40,887 bases of DNA from Trichomonas tenax (lineage: Eukaryota; Parabasalia; Trichomonadida; Trichomonadidae), in NCBI GenBank assembly GCA_023091735.1, contig JALKBU010000428.1:1-40887 (forward strand), given 5' to 3'. Below, piece after piece: positions 10,669 through 20,741 of the stretch (the stretch's first letter is position 1; each line of letters starts with the position of its first letter). Under the pieces are notes generated by a model. It was not told where the DNA came from, made no database searches, and saw only the letters and a program-made list of their open reading frames with translations. Position numbers and translations under genes: made by a program.

Positions 10669-12723
10669 TTAAAGAAGGCCGATTATCTCTTCGTTCTTTG
10701 TTTGGATCGCGAGATCCTTTGCTGTGTGGCCTTCGCTATCAACAATTGTTAAATCTATGTCCTCTCTTGTAAGCAATGCTTTGACAACTTCAACGCGTTC
10801 GTTCTCTATTGCGTTGAAAATTGGAGTTCTCTTCATCAAGTTTTGCGCATTGATGTTGACTGATTTGTATTTCAGGAGTTCAACAACAAATTCGCATGCA
10901 CCTGTGTTAGCAGCAACGTGAAGAGGGGTCCACATAATCGAATCAACAACGTTCAAGTCGATTCCTTTGCGATTTGCGAACAATGAAATTAAATCTGTAA
11001 AGTTATTAGAGGCAGCAATGTGAAGAGGTGTGTACGAAGAATCATCAGGAATCTGTGGATCAACTTCCGGATCATTCAACAGTGTTTCAACGCAGCTCCT
11101 GTGGTGCAACAAAACTGCATAATGGAGACCAGATCTCTGCTTTTTATCGACATCATTCTTCTGAATGCCTGGGAATTGAAGCAATAACTGAAGAGCCTCA
11201 TTGTGGCCATCACGGGCGGCTCTTATTAAAGCAGTTCTGTCTGAATGGTTGCAAATATTGACGTTAATAGTTGGATGAGATAATAATAACTTCAAAACAC
11301 GAGTATGGCCGTGAATTGCACATCTGTGAAGTGCTGTCCATCCCTTTTCATCCTGGTTGTTGATCAAAACGTCTCCTTTATGTAATAAAACGTGAACAAT
11401 TTCTGTATTTCCGATTTCTGCTGCGTACATCAATGGCGTCCATCCCATTGTATCAACAACGCCTGGGATAGCACCTTGTGTAAGCAAATAGTCCAAAACT
11501 CGAACATTGTCTGAAATTGCAGCGGCGCAAAGCATAGGAATGGCTTCTTTGATGAAATCTTCTTTGGAGAGGTTGTTGAAGTAGAGGGTGAAGAACCAGT
11601 AGAAAATATCGAAGTGATGGTACTGAATCGCGACAGATATCAAATGTTTTGGAGGTTGATTATTTGGAAGGATATTGAGTATATTTCTAATGATTTCTAT
11701 ATTACCACCAGCAATGGCGTATGTGAGAACGTCCCATCCATTGTCAGACTTGAGTTTTAAGTCAGCACCGTTCATTACCATGAATTTGAAGCATTTAATG
11801 CATCCATAGTAAGCGGCAATCGATATCAATGGTGGATGAGTATTCAATTCGTCGACAGACTCTAAGATTGTCGGATTAATTCTAAAGTTTGGATCAAATT
11901 TTCCTGTTTCAGCAATTTCTTGGAGACATTGAAGGTTATCTCTGTGGAGGGCCATGATAATGGATCCGTTTTGGAAAGGATCCATCTTGAAAAAGTTAAA
12001 GTTTTGTTGACGAATAATTAAAAATTCGCGATAGAACTGACTTTCTCCTGTAGAAGAATTCGTACATAATGGGTCATTCGTTATTTTGTTTTCGAGCTTT
12101 TCGTATTCATTTGGAAGTCTATCTTTCAATAAATGTCCGAAAATAGACAAAAAGCAGATAATGAATAATGTGTTCATACTCTCTCCGCTGTACCAATTTC
12201 TGGACTTCTTGTAAGTCGTAAAGAACAAATCTTCGAGCATTGACAATAAAACTTCAAGCGAAATAATGCCTTGTTCGACGACTTCGCGGAGGAAGAGGTA
12301 CGAGGAGATGAAGGACTTCTGGAAATTGTACCGCTGGAGGACTTCTTTCGATAACAAAAAGATAAATATTTGGGGAATATTCTTCATTTTCTCGTTTTTT
12401 TCTGCTTCTTTGTGTAAGAGTCCGATAATGCGGACAGACGGAATAGGAAATCGCCTCCTATATTTATATGATAATAATAAATTATGCAAAATGATGTGCT
12501 GGCCTTCTTCATTTTCGATGAATGGTGATGGCATTATCTTGTTGAAAACGTCCTTGTGGTTATCCATCATCAATCCAAGCAGTGTCTGCTGTAGTTCGGA
12601 AATCAAATCACATGAAAATTCCATAAGTGAAAAATCACTTTTGATTTTCTTTGATGTATCGATATATTTTATTTTATAGATCGTAATTTTCATCTCCATT
12701 TTGTCCAAAAGTGTTTCTATCAT
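10669..12723 (-). CDS. Ankyrin-repeat protein, 684 residues
   Basis: The N-terminal 240 or so residues form a non-ankyrin helical region of the kind that precedes ankyrin arrays in many trichomonad proteins. From about residue 255 to the end there are some ten to twelve ankyrin repeats, clearest in the C-terminal half: GWTPLMYAAEIGNTEIVHVLL, GWTALHRCAIHGHTRVLKLLL, RTALIRAARDGHNEALQLLL, YTPLHIAASNNFTDLISLF and WTPLHVAANTGACEFVVELL. The last repeat ends EGHTAKDLAIQTKNEEIIGLL at the stop. No signal peptide, membrane span or enzymatic domain is seen, so it is presumably a cytoplasmic interaction protein, partner unknown. The first ATG (12723) overlaps a possible TCA initiator (TTCTCAATG), so Met9 (12699) or Met11 may be the true start. 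Intact, with no frameshift. Confidence 0.85.
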   Translation of the reverse strand: MIETLLDKMEMKITIYKIKYIDTSKKIKSDFSLMEFSCDLISELQQTLLGLMMDNHKDVFNKIMPSPFIENEEGQHIILHNLLLSYKYRRRFPIPSVRIIGLLHKEAEKNEKMKNIPQIFIFLLSKEVLQRYNFQKSFISSYLFLREVVEQGIISLEVLLSMLEDLFFTTYKKSRNWYSGESMNTLFIICFLSIFGHLLKDRLPNEYEKLENKITNDPLCTNSSTGESQFYREFLIIRQQNFNFFKMDPFQNGSIIMALHRDNLQCLQEIAETGKFDPNFRINPTILESVDELNTHPPLISIAAYYGCIKCFKFMVMNGADLKLKSDNGWDVLTYAIAGGNIEIIRNILNILPNNQPPKHLISVAIQYHHFDIFYWFFTLYFNNLSKEDFIKEAIPMLCAAAISDNVRVLDYLLTQGAIPGVVDTMGWTPLMYAAEIGNTEIVHVLLHKGDVLINNQDEKGWTALHRCAIHGHTRVLKLLLSHPTINVNICNHSDRTALIRAARDGHNEALQLLLQFPGIQKNDVDKKQRSGLHYAVLLHHRSCVETLLNDPEVDPQIPDDSSYTPLHIAASNNFTDLISLFANRKGIDLNVVDSIMWTPLHVAANTGACEFVVELLKYKSVNINAQNLMKRTPIFNAIENERVEVVKALLTREDIDLTIVDSEGHTAKDLAIQTKNEEIIGLL

Positions 12724-13705
12724 TGAGAAAATTTAAGTTAAGAGCTTTTATTTTATACTTGGATTTAGTGTATGATTTAATGGCGTGCTTATTGATTTCT
12801 TATCAATTTTTGATAATTTTGATAAATTTGAAAATGTAGCGTCCCCTAAGTTTAAAATAAAATACTATATATTTATAATTGAGCAATATTATGCAGTTAA
12901 TTTTATTGCAGGGTGTGTAAATACTATAAATTTTTGAAAACAAAGAAAATATTGAATCAAAAGTGACTTATCCAAAACATTCAGAGTTCAGCATCACAGC
13001 CATTGGAAATACACTTTTTAGGACATAAATACTGCGATTGTCAAGCGCACACGTGAATTTAACTTTGATGAAATTTGAGCGAAGTATAAAATTGGCATCC
13101 AAGGGATAATATTATGGCCAAATGATAATGTGGAAGTTAGTTAGTAATATTACATATTGATCAAGTCTTTCTAACATGTTTCAATTCCGCTTTAATTGTT
13201 CACCATTTATATTGAGACTTTAAATCTACAGCTTAAAAGACCTCACTGAATGTGTTTCGATTTTGATAAGTTACGGTCATTTTTATTTATGTTGGCATGG
13301 AATATTGAGACATTAAAGATGTTTCTAAACCAAGACCGAATTACAATGTATATCAATGAAGTAGACATTGATTAATGGATTTCTCAATTCTCTTTAAATG
13401 AGATTAATTGATATTGTGAGTGAAGAAATATAAGATGACATCATTATAAGATATTGAAAATATATATTATATTGAAGCTGATAAGATGATTGGAAAAGGA
13501 TTCAAGTCTGAATTTAGAAAATAGCAATAAAATATCAATATATTTCAGTAAAGAGTTGAAGTTATAGGTTTATTTGGAGAGAAAAGTTCTTTATTTTCGA
13601 TTCCTTTCAGAACCATGAGTGACATAAGGTCTTATCAAACATTCGTTGATGATTTAAAAGTGTAAGTTAATCTGGATAAAGAATTAAACTCATTATTAAA
13701 TGTGA
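12724..13705. other. Spacer between ankyrin gene and tRNA
   Basis: No coding frame is supported in this 980-base AT-rich stretch. The words GTGTGTAAAT and AAAAGTGACTTATC (about 12909 and 12958) resemble GTGTGTAAAT and AAAAGTGACATATC at about 9588 and 9530 upstream of the dehydrogenase gene. They may be shared promoter-region motifs, but the order and distance differ. Confidence 0.45.
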
Positions 13706-13778
13706 AGCCATGTGGCAAAATGGATACTGCGTCTCCCTTCTAAGGAGAAGATTGTGGGTTCAAGTCCCACCATGGCTG
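13706..13778 (+). tRNA. tRNA-Arg (anticodon UCU)
   Basis: A 73-nt cloverleaf folds from the sequence: acceptor AGCCATG pairs with CATGGCT and leaves a G discriminator; the D arm contains AATGGATA; the anticodon stem TCTCC/GGAGA encloses the loop CTTCTAA with anticodon TCT, reading AGA (Arg); the T arm is GTGGG-TTCAAGT-CCCAC. The internal pol III promoter boxes (TGGCAAAATGGA and GGTTCAAGTCC) are intact. No intron and no encoded CCA. It sits alone between an ankyrin gene and a decayed surface-protein gene. Confidence 0.95.
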
Positions 13779-13780
13779 TA

Positions 13781-13786
13781 TTTTTT
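13781..13786 (+). terminator. RNA polymerase III T-run terminator
   Basis: Six consecutive T residues start two bases after the tRNA discriminator, the standard pol III stop signal. Confidence 0.75.
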
Positions 13787-13847
13787 CATTATTTGCTATT
13801 TTTTGAATTGAATTTCGCGTATAGATTTCATTAATTATTAGCTCAAA

Positions 13848-14643
13848 ATGCCAGATCAATGGGAAATATATTATGAAGAGAAAAGACCATCACCTTCAAG
13901 GAAATTTCCTGAAGATTCGTATTATATTTTAAAAGGATTTTTTTTTAATCTGTCACAAACAACAATCTATTTTAATAAGGACAGAATTGAGTTTATGCAC
14001 TCATCTTGTATACTTTCATTATTATCAAATTTAAATAACACAAATTCAAATGTTTCTTTTGCTGGTGATAGTTCATTTGTTAGAAATATAGCCTATGCAT
14101 AGAAATGTTATTCTCAATCATTTAGAAGAGGATGCGTTTGTGATGTTTTTCTTAATGATGAATCACAAACATTAAACTATCATATAGAATGTTCGCTTGA
14201 TTCATGTGGTATATCAGGAGTTGGTGTAGGAATGATTTATGCAAAATCTGGCAAAATTAAATAATAATAATTTTACCAATAACATTTGTGGTTATGATAC
14301 GGCGTATTCACTATTCGATGGATTATTGGAAAGCAACATTTCATTTTGTACAATATCATATAACATCGCAAATCCTTATTTTGCATCAATTCAACATTTT
14401 AAACATGATTCTACTATATCAAAATGTGATATATTTAATAATACTTCAACAATGAATTCGTGTATCATTGTGTCAAGTTGGAATACATTGCAATTATTCG
14501 ATTGTAATATTTTTGGAAACATAGGTGCATTAACTTTTGGTGCTTTTTATAGAGGCTCTATTTATGTTTTTAACTCACTTGTTGATAATCCAAATATCGG
14601 ACAAAATATATTTATGCCAGGAATTCCTGGGACTAAAAATTAG
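13848..14643 (+). pseudogene. Decayed beta-helix-like (Pmp/BspA-style) surface protein fragment
   Basis: A first segment starts at an ATG (13848) and runs in one frame past an in-frame TAG at 14100-14102 to a cluster of TAA codons at about 14263-14271. A frameshift there moves reading to a frame that stays open to 14643. The peptide is rich in Asn, Ser, Cys and aromatic residues with short repeated C-x-(I/F)-x-x-N strands such as FCTISYNIA, KCDIFNNTS and DCNIFGNIG, the pattern of right-handed beta-helix proteins like the trichomonad Pmp-like family. There is no signal peptide or anchor. The last 40 bases lie within the left arm of the long inverted repeat (14604-14946), so the 3' end was probably altered by that rearrangement. 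Confidence 0.65.
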
Positions 14644-14946
14644 CTTTCTCGTAATCGACAACTTTCTAGCATATTCTAATTGGCTATTCTTATTTTATAG
14701 CTTATATAAAACAATACTTTTAATGTTTTAGGTTAAAATATTACATTTTTGGAATGAACTCTAATTTTCGGATATTATTTAACGATAACATATATTTTTA
14801 AATAGCTCTTTGATTTCTACTGCCTTTGTATATAATAGTTTTGAAGTCACATAAGAAAATATTAAATCCAGAAAAACCAAAAACTTGAGAACTCTGATAA
14901 ATAGTTAAATTTACATGGAAATGCACATAAGTTTATAATTTAATGC
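14604..14946 (+). repeat. Left arm of long inverted repeat
   Basis: Begins AAATATATTTATGCCAGG and ends TTAATGC. Its reverse complement is found at 17964-18305, with only a few differences, all near the outer end, around GGAATTCCTGGGAC. Confidence 0.95.
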
Positions 14947-14990
14947 AAATAAAAATGAGATGATTTATTTCCTTCGTGTTTTCAAGCTTT

Positions 14991-15411
14991 CTGTGTGAGT
15001 GCTATCTCTATGGCGCTGCGGATCGTTCCATCACAGTGTCATTGAGATAGCACACACACACGGTGGTGAACAAAAAACACCTCTAAAGTCGCTGTCTCAT
15101 GCTTCATCCTCGGTGCTGATGCACTAAGGCGACTGTGCTGTGGCACCAACACTGAGAATGAAGCCTGAAACGCAGACTTTGAAAATCGAGTAAATTATCG
15201 ATTCAAAATGCTACTCTCCCGTGTGTTATTGCTATCTCCATGCCTCTACTGATTGTTCCATCATAGTGCCATCGAGATAGCACAGACACCAGCCGGAATT
15301 TCGAAATCTCAACAAAATTTTTGTTATCTAGTCCTCTTCTCGGTTTTTCTATCATCAAATCAAGTAGCTGGTGACCAAATCATCGAGAAGGTTACTAGAT
15401 AGCAAAGATTT
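14991..15411. repeat. Alternating inverted-repeat array with four hairpins
   Basis: Four hairpins follow each other: H1 (14991-15060), H2 (15085-15180), H3 (15220-15290) and H4 (15315-15411). H1 and H3 are diverged copies of one palindrome (both contain GCTATCTC...GAGATAGCAC), and H2 and H4 share CTCGGT...GAGAA around their centres. The DNA from one hairpin centre to the next is therefore one unit of about 100-130 bp repeated in alternating orientation. It is richer in GC than its surroundings and has no open frame. Confidence 0.8.
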
Positions 15412-15980
15412 GTAACTAATGAATAGTAATTATATTTTAAAAACAGTATTAGTGATAACATCATAATGCATACCATAATTAAATCAGTTTTATATTAAAA
15501 TATTGGAAATTTGATATTTTTAACAATATGACGTGTAAAATTGAATTTTTGACACATATTATGTTTAAAGTTAGAAAAAGATAATGACGGATTTGAACTC
15601 ACAATATGCTATAGTCTCTATTATCCAATTTTCGTTTTTTTTCTTTCTGCACTTTAAAATTTTGCGACAGCAAACTTGTCAAAAATTTCATGAAAATTAT
15701 CAAAAATCGATTAACTTTCAAAAAATTCGATTGGTTAAAATCAATGATTTAAGGTTAATTTATATGTATTAACTAATGGAATAAGTTTAATAGTTTTTTT
15801 TTTTTTTTAAAAAAATTACATTAAATATTGAACGATAGACAATTTGTTGATGAATTTTCCACTAGTTTTTCGCTGATTTTGACGGCCAACAATGCAGATG
15901 TACCTCTAGACAGTGAAAGATTAGTGGCTTGTCGTTCAAGAATTCACAAGTTCTTCGATTTTCTCGCAATTTCATCATAA

Positions 15981-16420
15981 TCAACGCATCAAGAGTTTAC
16001 AAACCACAAATACGAAGCTTTTCTTCGTGTATCATGGTTTGTTGACTGTTGGTGTCATCGATATTCGCTCAAATCTAACTCATTCGACATTCTTTTACAA
16101 ATCTACATTTTCTACAGCTCTCTTAAGTTTTTAAGATACAAGATGACGCAGAAACCTCAGAGAGCTGTAGAAAACACGACCAATACAAACATTTCGTTCA
16201 TCGATCAGAATTACGCACTTTTGTTGTCTAGTAACATGACAGGAAGATAGCCGATGGGTACCTTCTTGTCGTTCTATTAGGCAGCAAGAGTTATTTACGA
16301 CATCTAACACTCTGATCTGTAAATCTCGACAGAAATGAACAGTTTCGAGCACAAGTCTTCTAGGACAACAAGTTCCTAGAGGGTTTGTTCTCGAAACGGT
16401 TCATTTCTATGGAGATTTGC
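15981..16420. repeat. Second hairpin array, four hairpins
   Basis: H5 (about 15981-16062, tip GAAGC-TTTT-CTTCG), H6 (16107-16175, TTTTCTACAGCTCTCT with its complement), H7 (16217-16291) and H8 (16318-16420, arms of about 48 bp) are spaced 100-125 bp apart, like the neighbouring array. H8 is the best paired: CTCGACAGAAATGAACAGTT is mirrored at its right end with few mismatches. Unit-to-unit similarity is weaker than in the other arrays, so common origin is likely but not shown. Confidence 0.7.
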
Positions 16421-17463
16421 GTTCTATGAATCAAATCTCGGCTTTTGAAATCGATAGCTGTGACATTTACATTCCAGAGTCTCGAATTATCAAGCAGCTA
16501 CTCCACTAAATGAAATATAGTGTGCAGCTATATTTCATAATCAAAGTGCAAATATATTATATCTTTTACACAGGAAATATTAGTATTATAACATGTTTTG
16601 TGCATTACATTGTTTTCTTTGAGAACACCATACAGGCTAAGGATAAACTGAGCTCTGTAAAATATTTAACCCGTAGAATTAGTATTTATTTTGATAATGT
16701 TGCATTCAGTAATATACACATTTATATAATAGGAACTACCCGAGATATAGTATATATAATCATATTATAACATATACACGCCAATAAAATAAGAATATAT
16801 TAGGTTTTATTTTTTAATTTATATTGAGCTACAGTTTTATGAATTATGCATGCTAGAAAACCACAACTATGATCATATATGTATATTGGTTGCATTCACA
16901 ACAGTTTTTGTGAATATTGAAAAAATTTCAAATAACAAATTATGGAAAACTATGCTTTATTCATACAAAAGATACAAAAGCAATGTAAGGCTAAACCATG
17001 GAACGCGTGTAAAATGATTTAAATTGCTTATAGACAAACTTCAGATATCGCAACATATTAAATTTGAGAAATAGATGAGGAATAGTATAATTTCTCTTGA
17101 TAGCATACATGCGTATGTCGCGTTAGATCGAGAATTGAACTTTATGGCCAAAATGAGTGGACGTTTTTCAATTTTTGATATTAAATATCGAGTATGACAT
17201 CGAACAAATGTCTCGTCCTGGCTAAATACAAGCCAGCAATGAATATCATTGTATTCATACTGTGTAAATGCATGTTATCTAAATTTCGAAATATAATTAT
17301 TAGAACATTATTTCGTATTTACTTGTGCATTTGCTATTTGATGATGCGAGTGCTATGGTTTGAATTGAGTTTTGTGCTCAATCCAATTTTTTTGTGAAGA
17401 TATCTTATTCGTGGAATGTATTGTGTGAAAGTGTTGCATGCAGTGTATGTAGTATGACTGCAA
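16421..17463. other. AT-rich interior of the inverted-repeat segment
   Basis: No supported coding frame. Frames at 16510-16770 and 17194-17397 are short and look random. I see no RNA gene. Confidence 0.45.
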
Positions 17464-17525
17464 AGTTACTGCCCATCATTTTATGTTAGGTGAGCTACCG
17501 CAGAAAATGATGGCGTAACAAGTTA
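17464..17525. repeat. Hairpin
   Basis: GTTACTGCCCATCATTTT (17465-17482) pairs with AAAATGATGGCGTAAC (17504-17519), allowing one or two mismatches. Confidence 0.65.
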
Positions 17526-17576
17526 CAATGAGCTTACGTTTAAAAATAATCGTCGGCATCCCCCTGCTTTAGCTTC

Positions 17577-17649
17577 GGACAGGAACAGCCTGAACGATCA
17601 TTTTCAATTCAATATCGATGTAAAATAACCATCCAGGCTGTTCCTGTCC
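17577..17649. repeat. Hairpin with a perfect 16-bp outer stem
   Basis: GGACAGGAACAGCCTG (17577-17592) is exactly complementary to CAGGCTGTTCCTGTCC (17634-17649). The loop is about 40 nt. A CATCCCCCTGCTTTAG word just upstream (17557-17572) nearly matches the one at the right end of the 4477-5726 element. Confidence 0.75.
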
Positions 17650-17960
17650 CCCCAAAAAATTACCGCGTGCGTCCTCCTGTTGGTGGCACCTGGGAAGGGT
17701 GTGATCATGAGGCAGGGCATGTGTTGCTCGCAAGAGAGGGGTTCTGGCCAAGGCTGCAGTTCTATGGCAGCGACAATCTGATGGCCACTAATGTGCCTCG
17801 ATCTGAATGACTCCAATGTACTCGAGCTTAAATGGTGTAGTGAGTGTTAGCCCGATACATTGTTGCTAGTGATAGAAGACATCAGTATTAATGACACTTT
17901 TCTGTTTCTTTCAAAAATGCGCCAATTTTTTTTCCCGCCATTATTTATATAAAGTCTTGT
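17650..17960. other. GC-rich patch without a supported gene
   Basis: From about 17650 to 17810 the sequence is clearly richer in G and C than the rest of the window. Two overlapping minus-strand frames (17569-17751 and 17604-17816) result, but neither encodes a recognisable motif. Origin unknown. Confidence 0.4.
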
Positions 17961-17963
17961 AGG

Positions 17964-18305
17964 GCATTAAATTATAAACTTATGTGCATTTCCATGTAAA
18001 TTTAACTATTTATCAGAGTTCTCAAGTTTTTGGTTTTTCTGGATTTAATATTTTCTTATGTGACTTCAAAACTATTATATACAAAGGCAGTAGAAATCAA
18101 AGAGCTATTTAAAAATATATGTTATCGTTAAATAATATCCGAAAATTAGAGTTCATTCCAAAAATGTAATATTTTAACCTAAAACATTAAAAGTATTGTT
18201 TTATATAAGCTATAAAATAAGAATAGCCAATTAGAATATGCTAGAAAGTTGTCGATTACGAGAAAGCTATTTTTTAGTCCCAAAATTCCTGGCATAAATA
18301 TATTT
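17964..18305 (-). repeat. Right arm of long inverted repeat
   Basis: Reverse complement of 14604-14946, near identical along its whole length. Confidence 0.95.
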
Positions 18306-18973
18306 ACCTCTAATATGTATGATTGAAATATATCACCCTTCACAATGTTGGCTTTGAAAACAAATCAACATTTAAAGAAAAACTTTTCAATTTTAAGAAT
18401 GATTTATCAACACAAATTTGTTTCAGAACTAAATATCAGCATATGTTTTCGAAAGAACTAAACAACTTTGAGATAAAAATGAAATGAAAATGAAAATAGA
18501 ATTCAAATGCAGATATGAAGTTTCATATTTTGTTTTAACAATCATGATACGATAGCGCAGCATAGAATATGAATGATTGTTAAGAGTAAAACCCTTAATT
18601 GAAGATTATTACTAAAAATATTTTATTCATTTTTTAAAATCACGAAAATTGAGTCTCTTAAAAGCACCGTGATTAAAAATGATAAGTCGAGAAAAATTCA
18701 TTGCTTTTTTATAGTAAATTATACTTATGAAACCTCACCAAAAATAACATAAATTATTTAATATTAATAAAATAAATAATTTGATATGAGATAGACAGAA
18801 TATGATTCGCAATTCATAATCAAGCTAAACAACACGATTTGACTCGAAAACAAGAAGCAGTGACCCCTAAGGCCTAGCAAGTGGAGCAGTATTGAAATTT
18901 AGATCCGTTGAAGTTGGAGAGAGAGTTTCCTGATTTGCCATTGATAATCAAGCTAAACAACACGGCTTATATA
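18306..18973. other. Spacer with a 21-bp direct repeat
   Basis: No gene is supported. A 21-bp word (ATAATCAAGCTAAACAACAC followed by G) occurs at 18816-18836 and again at 18944-18964. A small hairpin with an 11-bp stem (TTAACAATCAT) lies at about 18535-18585. Confidence 0.5.
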
Positions 18974-19265
18974 ATCATTTAATGGTATCTTCTTGCCCAG
19001 AAAAATTGCAAGGACAGACAATTCCATCTTCTGTTTCGACCTCTTGGGTACATTGTAATATGTTGTGCTTGCTAGTCTAGACAGACTGTTCAGAATCAAC
19101 AGCAGCGGCAACCTGCTCAACATCAAATGCAACATCAAGTTTAGTACTAACAGCCGGGTCAACATCATCAATAGTTGCTTCATCAACGACTGCTTCATCA
19201 ATAGTTGCTTCATAAGTTCCACAACATACACACGGTACATCTCTGATTTGACTCAATAAATTCAT
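18974..19265 (-). pseudogene. Degenerate acidic protein fragment, possibly with a Cys-rich end
   Basis: On the minus strand, an ATG at 19265 opens a frame with a cysteine pair (PCVCCG) followed by an acidic Ala/Val/Asp-rich repeat (EATIDEAVVDEATIDDVDPA). An in-frame TAG near 19077 stops it, after which the same frame reads EDGIVCPCNFSGQEDTIK and meets TGA at 18974-18976. The latter resembles the first zinc-ligand half of a PHD finger, but it is too short to prove. Family not recognised. Confidence 0.3.
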
Positions 19266-20729
19266 TTAGGTTTACTCCCCCTAAATTAATCTTGAGGGTT
19301 ATGGGTTTGAATTGTCATGGAAGTCGACATGCGCACTTCATCGCCATTATCAGGCTGTACGTTCTGAAGCGAGATCCTCTTCTCTGATGGTTAAAATGTC
19401 AAAATTTAATCCATTTCGTATCAAATTATGTTTGGATTAATGATTATGTGTCGCTGTCTGGTATATGCAGACGTTCTGAAGCGAGTTTATGACAAAATAA
19501 TGTCACAATTTGATTTATTTTTTTTGCATTAACAGCACAACTGCTTCCTATGGAAAATTAATTACGTAGACGTGATTTAGCAAGGAAATAGAATATGCTT
19601 TATGTTCAATGATGGCTAAAATTTACTTAGAAGCGTTTTTGCCTGATAACATATGAGAAAAGTGACATTTTAACGGCTTTTAGTTTATTGTAAAATGTAT
19701 CAACATATATGTTTATATCTTACTATATAGCAATATTTTGCAATTTTAAATCATTGGCATAAAGTGATATGTTTATTTTTGAATGTAAAACCGAAAAATT
19801 TACTTGCAATGCTGTCCCAATAAATATGATGCACTTTAATTTTGAATGATTTCACAATATTAAAGGCTTCAGAAAATCGGTACAAGGCCAATTGAATGGT
19901 ATTACGGCTATTGGAGGCACGTTATACGCAAAACACAAAAAATTCTATGAGAAAAAAAATTCGAAGACTCATAACGGTTTCGATTTAAAATGCAATAATT
20001 TTAACATATTCTATATGATATTTAGAGCCAATTTTAAATAAGCAAGAGAAAAAAAAATTATGAACGATAAAATAATCGTTGACTTAAGAAACATTTTTTA
20101 AAAAACACCTTTATGAGTGACAGCATTGTTGTAAATCAATAATATTTGCAATCTGTCAATTAAAAACTTCAAAATCTAAGTTCTGATTCTTAAAAAACGT
20201 ATTTTTAAAATTTTACAAAAAAATCTGAATACGCAATTGCGTATGTCAAATGCTTCGGGGATATTTTTACGCATTGGATTTTGCGTATCTGCCCCATGCT
20301 TAATTTGATAAAAATAATTGAATTTTAAAGAAATAAATCGAAGATTCGGTAGTATATTATATACTTAATGCATTGCTAAAATGATAATCAGTTTTCTAAT
20401 GATTATATTTTCTGAAGTTTACGAACTAAAGTCAATTTATTGCATCGATATCAATACAATCATCGATGAATCATAAATAATAAATTAAATAAAAAATTAT
20501 CCCATTTGTAACAATTTGTTTTTCAAAAAATCAATTTTAATCATCAATTTTATGAAATATATCAACAACATCATATTCTAATATTATAGGTGCAATTTGA
20601 TCAAATTGTACCAATGCGAAAAATCTTTCACTACTATCGATATATAGCAAGACCATAATTTATCGTTTTAGAATTCTGAGTGCTACCGTCTGAAATGTAA
20701 ATATTTCAATTTGTGGTACAAATATTTTT
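19266..20729. other. Long AT-rich spacer, no gene seen
   Basis: About 1.46 kb without a supported frame. A perfect 16-bp palindrome (ATACGCAATTGCGTAT) sits at 20229-20244, with further TACGCA/TGCGTA words just downstream. The word ACGTTCTGAAGCGAG occurs near 19360 and again near 19470. Confidence 0.5.
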
Positions 20730-20741
20730 TCAAAAAAAAAA
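20730..20741 (+). promoter_or_regulatory. Candidate initiator of the surface-protein gene
   Basis: TTTTTTCAAAAAAAAAAATG has a TCA at 20730-20732, 10 nt before the ATG, a typical trichomonad layout. The A-run makes the match low in information. Confidence 0.3.

Larger units (their letters stand above)
14604..18305. mobile_element. Segment bounded by 342-bp inverted repeats, filled with hairpin arrays
   Basis: Almost identical arms at 14604-14946 and 17964-18305 face each other across about 3.0 kb. The interior has no transposase frame; it carries several arrays of imperfect hairpins (14991-15411, 15981-16420, 17464-17525, 17577-17649), an AT-rich stretch and a GC-rich patch. The near-identity of the arms next to strongly diverged hairpins points to a recent inverted duplication or a young foldback-type transposon with long terminal repeats. 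No target-site duplication is evident, and the left arm overlaps the end of a coding remnant, so a segmental inversion is an alternative. Confidence 0.55.

Noticed and set aside
15585..15640. Possible tRNA fragment on the minus strand (T-loop-like AGTTCAAATCC)
   Set aside because: The T stem does not pair, and no acceptor or anticodon stem can be built around it.
14991..16420. CRISPR array or bacterial terminators
   Set aside because: The repeats alternate in orientation and diverge, there are no identical direct repeats with unique spacers, and the genome context is eukaryotic.
17604..17816. Minus-strand frame in the GC-rich patch
   Set aside because: Open mainly because GC-rich DNA has few stop codons; two overlapping frames are equally open and neither shows a known domain.
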